Origin: Firmicutes bacterium UBA5449
Lineage (GTDB): Bacteria; Bacillota; SHA-98; UBA4971
Length of the DNA: 8,759 nt
Direction: 5' to 3'
Assembly: GCA_002424305.1 (NCBI GenBank)
Contig: DIQZ01000094.1
Location: 1,041-9,799, forward strand
The translations under genes were made by a program, and so were the position numbers. Shown here one piece after another: positions 1 through 5,703 of this stretch (positions within the stretch are counted from its first letter, which is position 1; each line of letters opens with the position of its first letter). The notes below the pieces were generated by a model. It was not told where the DNA came from, made no database searches, and saw nothing but the letters and a program-made list of their open reading frames with translations.

Positions 1-24
1 AAATTCGATGGTCACCAAGAGACT

Positions 25-54
25 TTAAGAGTTCAGCCCAAGATTTACTCTCAA
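25..54 (-). repeat. Inverted repeat after the riboswitch U tract
   Basis: TTGAGAGT (47-54) can pair over 8 bp, with one G-U wobble, to ACTCTTAA (25-32) around a 14-base loop. No U tract follows. It may be a leader hairpin of the unseen downstream gene. I see no start codon with a ribosome binding site in bases 1-63. Confidence 0.25.
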
Positions 55-63
55 TACAGATAG

Positions 64-135
64 AAAAAACTGCGTAGATATGAAGCCGGCTAACCCCTAA
101 ACCCTCTGTGTGGCCTGCCGAAGCGATTCACCTAC
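64..135 (-). terminator. Possible conditional terminator ending in a U6 tract
   Basis: A run of six U (64-69) follows the anti-aptamer arm. A bulged stem can form from 127-135 with 74-84, plus an inner 4-bp helix (117-120 with 87-90), ending four bases before the U tract. The inner helix competes with the anti-aptamer hairpin, so ligand binding could favour termination. The stem is imperfect and has a large loop, so this assignment is tentative. Confidence 0.3.
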
Positions 136-153
136 TCATCTCTTCGGCAGCCC
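112..153 (-). promoter_or_regulatory. Anti-aptamer hairpin of the riboswitch expression platform
   Basis: CTGCCGAAG (142-150), the 3' strand of the aptamer core and P1, is perfectly complementary to CTTCGGCAG (115-123) across an 18-base loop. Two more pairs are possible beyond one mismatch (152-153/112-113). Because bases 142-150 cannot pair with both P1 and this arm, the hairpin and the ligand-bound aptamer are mutually exclusive. That is the expected behaviour of an expression platform. Confidence 0.65.
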
Positions 154-240
154 GGCTATCGTGGCCAGAACCCCTCCTGGCTGTAGATCCGCAGCTTTGC
201 GCCCTTGTCTTTCAACAAGTTTGCCTTGTCGTGAGAAATC
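138..240 (-). ncRNA. Cyclic-di-GMP class I (GEMM-I) riboswitch aptamer
   Basis: Read on the minus strand, the segment carries the GEMM-I landmarks in order: CACGACAAGGCAAAC (219-233), a hairpin with a GAAA tetraloop (loop 210-213, stem 204-209/214-219), GGCGCAAAGC (194-203), a second hairpin (175-180/165-170 with GGGG loop, extended by 181/164) and GATAGCCGGGCTGCCGAA (143-160). The ends close as a 6-bp P1 helix (234-239 with 138-143, one wobble). Known GEMM-I RNAs bind 3',5'-cyclic-di-GMP at the three-way junction. The base equivalent to the specificity-determining G20 is G (about 225), which favours cyclic-di-GMP over cGAMP. It points away from the DUF192 gene, so its target lies beyond base 1. 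The identification is from memory of the conserved motif, without a covariance search. Confidence 0.92.
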
Positions 241-257
241 AACGACTGAATGTTTTT

Positions 258-285
258 ATTCTATTAAGTAGTAGCATGATATTAA
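258..285 (-). promoter_or_regulatory. Candidate sigma-A/sigma-70 promoter for the riboswitch transcript
   Basis: On the minus strand TTAATA (280-285, four of six matches to TTGACA) and TAGAAT (258-263, five of six matches to TATAAT) are separated by 16 bases. Transcription would start near base 250, about ten bases before the aptamer's P1 helix. This is the spacing expected of a dedicated promoter and is the main reason to accept a modest -35 match. It would make the downstream transcript independent of the Tad operon. Confidence 0.4.
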
Positions 286-356
286 CACATTAGGAAGAAT
301 CAGACTATTAGCCCTAAGTCCTATTTATCTGGGTCTTTTAGCCTAGTTCGACACTT

Positions 357-773
357 TTAGATTGCTTTTTCTTTGAGTATTATAATTGTGTCACCTAAGA
401 CAGTTTTAGTCCTTAAGAGGACACCTTGAGGAAGTTCCAAGACCCAAACAGCTCTAAGCATGAGCGGACCGAGCTTGTTGGGGAATAGAGGAGAGATTAT
501 GTGAATGACTTTACCTTCTTTGGAAACGTAGACGACATCTATAGGAAACTTCATTCCAAAGCTATGGACTCCCTTACATGGACGAATAATCAAGCCCTCC
601 CCTTCTTCGAGGGAAGATCGTCCAAGCAAACCCTGCCTCCGCTGAGAATATGTCGTTGCAAGCTCTGCTGAGGAAGCAATCGTAGTTCCCTTAGTACTAT
701 TTACAACGGTTGCGATTCCTATCGTTCCCGTAACGTCTACCTCATGAGTTTGGTTATCTGCCACACTTATCAA
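357..773 (-). CDS. DUF192 family protein of unknown function
   Basis: Matches the DUF192 family (COG1430), which has no established biochemical function. Up to 138 residues from TTG 773. The family core spans about 38-135: QGLLGRSSLEEGEGLII, then PCKGVHSFGMKFPIDVVYVSKEG (C66, H70, F72, M74, D79), a strand-rich middle, LRAVWVLELPQG and GDTIII near the end. No signal peptide or membrane segment is visible, so a cytoplasmic protein is predicted. An in-frame TGA at 780-782 limits the start to TTG 773 or GTG 764. AAGGTG (775-780) is almost adjacent to TTG and about 10 nt from GTG, so GTG 764 (135 residues) may be the real start. It lies 79 bp after tadC on the same strand and closes the run. The location suggests a link to the pilus, but that is association only. 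Confidence 0.88.
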   Translation of the reverse strand: MISVADNQTHEVDVTGTIGIATVVNSTKGTTIASSAELATTYSQRRQGLLGRSSLEEGEGLIIRPCKGVHSFGMKFPIDVVYVSKEGKVIHIISPLFPNKLGPLMLRAVWVLELPQGVLLRTKTVLGDTIIILKEKAI

Positions 774-809
774 GCACCTTCATCCATCACCTTGTCAACT
801 TATTGCCAA

Positions 810-832
810 ACATGAATCTCATATCTTCATGT
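810..832 (-). repeat. Short inverted repeat between tadC and the DUF192 gene
   Basis: ACATGAA and TTCATGT form a perfect 7-bp inverted repeat around a 9-base loop within the 79-bp gap. Only two pairs per arm are GC and only three Ts follow, so it would be a weak attenuator at best and not a convincing terminator. It may equally be an operator or chance. Confidence 0.3.
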
Positions 833-852
833 CTTACTACGGGCCCTTGCCG

Positions 853-1767
853 TCAAAAGTTCAAGAGAGTCTCTGCTATCTGGATTACCGCAGGACCTAA
901 GAGCACCACAAACAACGTAGGAAAAATGAAGAAGATTAAGGGAAAGAGCATTTTAATAGGCGCTTTCATAGCTGCTTCTTCAGCTTGTTGTCGCCTCTTT
1001 GTCCGCACTTGTTCAGACTGGATTCTTAAGATATTGGAGATTCCCACTCCAAGCTGATCTGCCTGAATAACAGCGGACACAAGTGAGGTTATATCATCTA
1101 CTTTTACCCTCTCAGAGAGCTCTCGCAATGCATCCTTTCTTGGTTTCCCTACGCGAATTTCCCTGAGCACAATCCCAAATTCATCTGCCAGCGGGCCTTC
1201 CTTCCTTTCTACCACTTTCACCAAGGCGGCATCAAAACCCAACCCCGCCTCTACGCTGACAGTCAGGAGATCGAGAATATCAGGAAGCTCCCTTTGAATC
1301 TCTTTTCCCCTATGTTTCGCTTTCGATTGCATCATTGTCTCCGGCACGACCCAGCCTAAAGAGGCTGTCACAAAAGTGCGCAACAGAGCGCTGCCAAATC
1401 CCAGCCGGTTCGTGATCAAGAATACCCCGAGAGGAAGTATAAGAAGGGTCACCACACGTAAGATCACGTAATCGCCGGCGGACATTTTCCATGGATTGCC
1501 TATTGAATCAAGTTTGTGCTTGGCCGCTTCCTTCACGTTCTTAGGGGTAATGGACACAACAAAACCTGCAACCTTCATTGCGACAGGACCGAACACCCTC
1601 TCACCCAGCGGACGGGATAGTTCCTGCTCGCGCTCGGTAGGTACTCTTCCCATCTCGGCGATTTGATCAAGACGGTCCTTGACAGAAGGTTCCCGCTTCA
1701 GTTCGAGAAAGTACATGGTCAGGCTTGTAACACTTGCAAACGCAAAAACTGCGGCTACAATCGGCAT
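853..1767 (-). CDS. tadC: TadC, inner-membrane platform protein (GspF/T2SSF family)
   Basis: Partner of TadB in the Tad platform, probably forming a heteromeric base for the CpaF motor. The 304 residues comprise an N-terminal membrane segment (about 2-20), a charged loop with EREQELSRPLGERV, a pair of membrane segments (about 99-118 and 123-143) and the T2SSF domain (about 155-270, with ELPDILDLLTVSVEAGLGFDAAL and QADQLGVGISNILRIQSEQVRTKRRQQAEEAAMKAPIK split around the helical core). A C-terminal membrane segment lies at about 272-293. The RRQQAEEAAMKAP stretch before the last segment is typical of TadC. It starts at ATG 1767, 17 bp after the tadB stop, with GGAGG 8 nt upstream. Full length with no visible defects. 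Confidence 0.94.
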   Translation of the reverse strand: MPIVAAVFAFASVTSLTMYFLELKREPSVKDRLDQIAEMGRVPTEREQELSRPLGERVFGPVAMKVAGFVVSITPKNVKEAAKHKLDSIGNPWKMSAGDYVILRVVTLLILPLGVFLITNRLGFGSALLRTFVTASLGWVVPETMMQSKAKHRGKEIQRELPDILDLLTVSVEAGLGFDAALVKVVERKEGPLADEFGIVLREIRVGKPRKDALRELSERVKVDDITSLVSAVIQADQLGVGISNILRIQSEQVRTKRRQQAEEAAMKAPIKMLFPLIFFIFPTLFVVLLGPAVIQIAETLLNF

Positions 1768-1775
1768 GCCCTAAC

Positions 1776-1780
1776 CCTCC
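1776..1780 (-). promoter_or_regulatory. G-tract ribosome binding site of tadC
   Basis: The tadB TAG stop runs into a G-tract (1779-1785) followed by AGGG. The GGAGG core is 8 nt before ATG 1767. The nine bases GGGGGGAGG are identical to those in front of cpaF. Confidence 0.7.
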
Positions 1781-1784
1781 CCCC

Positions 1785-2792
1785 CTAAATCTCAATGGCC
1801 ACTATTTTTCGAATTACTAAAATGCCAACAAGCTCTCCAAACACAGCCAGTCCCACCATTAGCTTTCCGGTAGCATGTGTGAATAGGAGGCTGATATACT
1901 CTGGATTAACTACATAGAGAAAAATTCCCAGCGCGACAGGAAGCACTCCTATAATGATCCCTGACATCCTGCCCTGAGCTGTCAGCGTCTTAACCTCCTG
2001 GCGCAGTTTCACGCGTTCACGTATGGTGTCTGCAATATTGTCTAAGACTTCTGCCAGATTTCCGCCAATCTGCCTCTGAATAAGAACTGCGGTAACAACC
2101 AGTTCCAGGTCTTCACTGCCGACGCGCTCGGAAAGCGCTGCCAGGGCAGTTTCTGTCGGGGAGCCCAGGCTCATTTCTTTCATGGCGGATGTAAAGTCCT
2201 CTGAAATAGGCGGTGACATTTCCCGAGCTACCATATCCATGGCCTGCAAGAAACTGTACCCGGCTCGAAGCGAGTTAGACATGATAACAAGGGCATCTGC
2301 AATCTGGGCATCAAATTTCGCAAGTCTCGCGCCCTGTCTGGCCTTTACAAAGAAATTAGGTAGGAGTCCCCCGACAAACGCCAGTATGAGTCCAGCCAGC
2401 ACATGACCAAGCACTAACCATCCATAGATCGCACCTACAAGCACTAGAATAAGGTTCAGCCCCACAAACTCTGAACCACGAAGGGGAATATCCGCCCTGG
2501 CCAGTTCCCGTTCAATTTTAGAGGTATATTGTTTATTCTCAAATGCTTTGCCGAACGCTGTCAAAATACTACGGACTAGCTCATTTATCGAATGCTTTTG
2601 CTTTCTTCCGTCATCCGCGCCTCGTACGTCGGCTGCCTCGGTCTTAGACTTTGTTTCAGGCTTTGAAAACCGCTCAAGCCTTCTGAGGCCTGCCCCGCGT
2701 TCACTGACAAGCTTTGCGATTCCAAAGGCCGCTAACCCTACACAGGCAAATACCAGAACTGATATGATGATTGCAAATGCTTGCCCAGGCAT
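1785..2792 (-). CDS. tadB: TadB, inner-membrane platform protein (GspF/T2SSF family)
   Basis: One of two polytopic platform proteins that link the CpaF motor to the growing pilus. From ATG 2792 it has 335 residues: an N-terminal membrane segment (about 5-27), a charged cytoplasmic region (30-108), paired membrane segments (about 110-148), the T2SSF domain (about 160-275, with DALVIMSNSLRAGYSFLQAMDMVA and QIGGNLAEVLDNIADTIRER) and two C-terminal membrane segments (about 276-296 and 311-332). A TTG at 2837 would add 15 residues. I prefer ATG 2792 because GGAGGGAG sits 9 nt upstream and the protein then starts directly at the membrane segment, as is usual for TadB. The T2SSF pattern is shared with TadC, but position and length identify TadB. 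It is separated from cpaF by 125 bp, the largest gap within the pilus gene run. Confidence 0.93.
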   Translation of the reverse strand: MPGQAFAIIISVLVFACVGLAAFGIAKLVSERGAGLRRLERFSKPETKSKTEAADVRGADDGRKQKHSINELVRSILTAFGKAFENKQYTSKIERELARADIPLRGSEFVGLNLILVLVGAIYGWLVLGHVLAGLILAFVGGLLPNFFVKARQGARLAKFDAQIADALVIMSNSLRAGYSFLQAMDMVAREMSPPISEDFTSAMKEMSLGSPTETALAALSERVGSEDLELVVTAVLIQRQIGGNLAEVLDNIADTIRERVKLRQEVKTLTAQGRMSGIIIGVLPVALGIFLYVVNPEYISLLFTHATGKLMVGLAVFGELVGILVIRKIVAIEI

Positions 2793-2801
2793 ATTATTAA
2801 T

Positions 2802-2809
2802 CTCCCTCC
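2802..2809 (-). promoter_or_regulatory. Ribosome binding site that sets the tadB start
   Basis: GGAGGGAG followed by a 9-nt AT spacer leads to ATG 2792. The competing TTG at 2837 has only AGAAGG about 3-4 nt upstream. This is the reason for annotating the shorter protein. Confidence 0.65.
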
Positions 2810-2917
2810 AGAAGCCAGATTCGACTACTATATTCAAAATCCTTCTGAATTTATACTAATTTGTCATAATTAGAATTATATCCAAAAGACTTTACTGCTT
2901 TTTACACCATGCGCCCT

Positions 2918-4420
2918 TTAATAATCAACAAACATTCCAGGGGGCACCTTCACACCTGCGTCCTCAAACTTATCCAGGAATTTCGGCCGAATACCTGTAG
3001 CCCGGAATCTCCCTAAGGCCTTCCCGTCTCCGTCAACACCAGTCTGTTCAAATATGTAGATATCCTGCATAGTGATGACATCGCCTTCCATTCCCAGAAC
3101 CTCAGTGAGATGGGTAATCTTACGGCTTCCGTCTCGGAGTCTTGCCTGATGCACAATGAGCTCTATGGCTGAAGCAATTTGCTCACGAATAGCCTTTAGC
3201 GGAAGCTCCATCCCTGCCATCAATGTCATGGTCTCAAGTCTTGAAAGCATATCCCGCGGCGAGTTAGCATGGCCTGTGGTCATTGATCCGTCGTGACCTG
3301 TGTTCATCGCTTGAAGCATGTCAAGCGCTTCTCCGGATCTGACCTCTCCTACAACAATCCTATCCGGCCTCATTCTGAGAGCGTTTCGCACAAGATCGCG
3401 GATTGTGACCGCTCCCTTGCCTTCAACGTTCGGAGGTCTTGCCTCCATGGTGACTACATGATCCTGGCGAAGCTGTAATTCTGCAGCGTCTTCAATGGTC
3501 ACTATGCGCTCATCAGGCGGTATAAACGAAGAAAGCACGTTAAGGGTTGTGGTCTTTCCGGAGCCTGTCCCTCCGGATACGACTATGTTTAGTTTTGCCT
3601 TCACTGCACCGTCCAGAAACTCTACAACCGTAGGTGTCAATGTACCAAACCTAACTAAGTCATCAGTAGTCAAAGGTTCTCTTGAAAATTTTCGAATGGT
3701 AATACACGGCCCTACAAGGGAAATCGGTGGAATTACCGCATTTACCCTGGACCCATCCGGAAGCCTCGCGTCCACCATGGGACTGGCCTCATCTATACGC
3801 CTACCGATAGGAGATACAATTCTCTCAATTATGTGCATCACATGGTCTGCATCACGGAATCTGACACCGGCCTGTTCAATTCTGCCTCCCCGTTCCACGT
3901 ATATCCTTTCAGGTCCGTTGACCATAACCTCGGTTATGCTGTCATCTTCCAGCAGCGGTGTGATAGGGCCGAATCCCATCACATCATCAATGACCTCGTT
4001 TATGATCCTTGTCTTCTCGGACCGAATCAATGGAAGAGGTTCTTCATTCAGAACTGCTATGGCAACCTTTTCAACCTCTCTCGCCAGCCTTTGTCTATCC
4101 TCCGCTGATGAAGTTTGCTCCAAGAATTCAGCATCAATTTCCTTCACAAGCCTTGCGTGGATTTTCTCCTTTATCGCAACGTGAGGGTCATCAGGCAGTT
4201 CGATCGAAGGATGAAAGCCTACATCTTCCATAGGCTTTACCACTCTAAGCTCTCTTTCCTCCAGCTTATCCCGGAACCCTGAGCTATCCGGCTGCACCTG
4301 GGATCTTTCTTGGAACCTTTCTTGATGCGACTTCTTCCGATCCCTAATGGCTCGTCTTTGCCCAAATGTTTCCTCACGTTCCTCCAATTTTGCCCTTTGG
4401 AGTCTTTCTCTAAGAGACAC
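2918..4420 (-). CDS. cpaF: CpaF/TadA family secretion ATPase of the Tad pilus
   Basis: Cytoplasmic hexameric motor ATPase (VirB11/GspE superfamily) that powers pilus assembly and probably retraction through TadB/TadC. The 500 residues begin with a highly charged, probably coiled-coil segment (1-60). An N-terminal domain (about 80-260) includes VNGPERIYVERGGRIE and DARLPDGSRVNAVIPP. In the RecA-like domain the Walker A is GGTGSGKT (283-290), the Asp box IVTIEDAAELQL (306-317), the Walker B RIVVGEVRSGEALDML (354-369) and the His box about TGHDGSMTTGHANS (374-387). All catalytic motifs are intact and the length is normal. It starts at GTG 4420. An in-frame TAG lies immediately upstream (4421-4423), so no earlier start is possible. 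It is 14 bp downstream of the cpaE stop. Confidence 0.97.
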   Translation of the reverse strand: MSLRERLQRAKLEEREETFGQRRAIRDRKKSHQERFQERSQVQPDSSGFRDKLEERELRVVKPMEDVGFHPSIELPDDPHVAIKEKIHARLVKEIDAEFLEQTSSAEDRQRLAREVEKVAIAVLNEEPLPLIRSEKTRIINEVIDDVMGFGPITPLLEDDSITEVMVNGPERIYVERGGRIEQAGVRFRDADHVMHIIERIVSPIGRRIDEASPMVDARLPDGSRVNAVIPPISLVGPCITIRKFSREPLTTDDLVRFGTLTPTVVEFLDGAVKAKLNIVVSGGTGSGKTTTLNVLSSFIPPDERIVTIEDAAELQLRQDHVVTMEARPPNVEGKGAVTIRDLVRNALRMRPDRIVVGEVRSGEALDMLQAMNTGHDGSMTTGHANSPRDMLSRLETMTLMAGMELPLKAIREQIASAIELIVHQARLRDGSRKITHLTEVLGMEGDVITMQDIYIFEQTGVDGDGKALGRFRATGIRPKFLDKFEDAGVKVPPGMFVDY

Positions 4421-4423
4421 CTA

Positions 4424-4428
4424 CCTCC
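4424..4428 (-). promoter_or_regulatory. G-tract ribosome binding site of cpaF with tight spacing
   Basis: Between the cpaE stop (4435-4437) and the cpaF GTG (4420) the minus strand reads GAGGGGGGAGGTAG. The GGAGG core ends only 3 nt from the GTG, shorter than usual, although the upstream G-tract (4427-4432) could allow a shifted alignment. The in-frame TAG fixes GTG 4420 as the first usable start. Confidence 0.5.
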
Positions 4429-4434
4429 CCCCTC

Positions 4435-5703
4435 TCAACCATGTATAAAAAAACTGAAAATACCGGCAAAAACACCGGCGATCCTTTTACTTGGAGAAAT
4501 ACTCTCACGGTGTGGGCCTCCTCTTTCTGCCCTCTCCCCTCCACTCTGAGGATCTACGACCCTGGCAAGGTCTTTGATAGCGAGGGATACCTTAGCAGTA
4601 GGATTACTTAAAACAAACGGCACCCCTTTGTTGACGGATTGAACCACTAATCGCCCGTCACTGGGAATATGGATATCTACCGTCCTCTTTAGGGTCTTTT
4701 CCATCTCACCTATGTCGACACCTATCTCCCGGGACGACCTATTGACCGCAAGCTTCACTTTGTTGTCCTCATAGCCTAAGGCATCCATTATCTCCAGACA
4801 TATGCTTGCGTTTTTGATAGCCGGAAGCTCTAAAGACGTAATGAGAAAAACAATATCAGCTGCATCCATCGCTGTAAGCGAAACATCACCAAGCCCCTGT
4901 GGGAGGTCAATAACGATAAAGTCAAAGGATTCTGCAAGAAGACCGAGGATAGCCTCAACATGCCGGCCTGTCACTATCTCAGCTTGCTCAGGACGAAGCG
5001 GTGAAGGAAGCACGCGAATACCTGTCTCATGAGAAAATAGGCATGCTTCCACAATCTCCGAGTCTACCTCTTCTTCTCTGGCAATATCCGCAATTGTCCG
5101 TACCGGCACAGTATCCAACATGATGGCTATGTCCCCGAACTGCAGGTCCAGATCGACCAAAACCACACTGCGATTGGGCCTCTTCGAGAGTTCTGCCGCA
5201 AGGTTCGTGGCAATCGTAGTCTTCCCGACCCCACCCTTGGTGCTGAATACAGTAATAATTCGCCCCATTTTCCGTTGGGGTGCGACAATTGGCATGATTC
5301 GAGCCCTTCTCTGAGCCTCCAAGTCATGGGTTTTGCGTATTGTGTTTATCAGTTCATCGACGGAAAAGGGCTTGACCAGGTAATTCCTGGCCCCTGCTGC
5401 CATCGCTTCCCTTAGATATTCTTGTTCCCCCTGAACTGACAAGATTACTACAGTGCTCATCGGAGCTTCCACAGTAATTATTCGAGTGGCTTCTATTCCG
5501 TCCATAACAGGCATATTTATGTCCATTAAAACGATATCCGGTTTCAACCTCTTTGTGAGAGCTACAGCCTCCATACCATTGGCAGCTTCGCCTATTACGA
5601 CAAAGCCACCGTCAAAGGACAGGAGTTTCCTGAGGTTCTCCCGAGTTTCACCGATATCGTCAACTATCAGAACCTTAATGGGGGATGTTCCCACTTGCTT
5701 CAC
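4435..5703 (-). CDS. cpaE: CpaE/TadZ: receiver domain fused to a MinD/ParA-like ATPase
   Basis: Localises or organises the Tad pilus machine at the membrane or cell pole. The 422 residues hold an N-terminal CheY-like receiver (about 8-125) with the acidic pair D15/D16, phosphoacceptor D61 in DINMPVMDG, S89 and K111 in KPF, so all canonical switch residues are present. The SIMIBI ATPase (about 146-385) has the deviant Walker A STKGGVGKTT (signature K156, P-loop K161), VVLVDLDLQFGD as switch I and DFIVIDLPQG as Walker B. After a polar linker (386-405) the protein ends in a short hydrophobic tail (about 407-422). The start is GTG 5703. It overlaps the secretin stop (GTGA), and an in-frame TGA at 5722-5724 excludes a start further upstream. 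No good Shine-Dalgarno is visible, so translation probably depends on coupling. Many CpaE proteins have degenerate receivers; this one looks phosphorylatable. Confidence 0.95.
   Translation of the reverse strand: MKQVGTSPIKVLIVDDIGETRENLRKLLSFDGGFVVIGEAANGMEAVALTKRLKPDIVLMDINMPVMDGIEATRIITVEAPMSTVVILSVQGEQEYLREAMAAGARNYLVKPFSVDELINTIRKTHDLEAQRRARIMPIVAPQRKMGRIITVFSTKGGVGKTTIATNLAAELSKRPNRSVVLVDLDLQFGDIAIMLDTVPVRTIADIAREEEVDSEIVEACLFSHETGIRVLPSPLRPEQAEIVTGRHVEAILGLLAESFDFIVIDLPQGLGDVSLTAMDAADIVFLITSLELPAIKNASICLEIMDALGYEDNKVKLAVNRSSREIGVDIGEMEKTLKRTVDIHIPSDGRLVVQSVNKGVPFVLSNPTAKVSLAIKDLARVVDPQSGGERAERGGPHRESISPSKRIAGVFAGIFSFFIHG

Noticed and set aside
108..293. Plus-strand open reading frame of 61 codons
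   Set aside because: It runs antisense through the whole riboswitch aptamer, has no visible ribosome binding site and resembles no protein I recognise. RNA structure explains the sequence.
768..798. Promoter for the DUF192 gene based on a perfect TTGACA (793-798)
   Set aside because: No acceptable -10 hexamer occurs at 16-18 bases. The nearest candidate, TTGATA, is about 19 bases away and overlaps the start codon.
2793..2837. TTG at 2837 as the tadB start
   Set aside because: It adds 15 polar residues before the membrane segment and has a poorly spaced Shine-Dalgarno. ATG 2792 has GGAGGGAG 9 nt upstream.
3495..4184. Long plus-strand open reading frame (229 codons) opposite cpaF
   Set aside because: Lies entirely antisense to a fully conserved cpaF whose Walker, Asp and His motifs account for the coding constraint. 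The translated product looks like a reverse-frame shadow.
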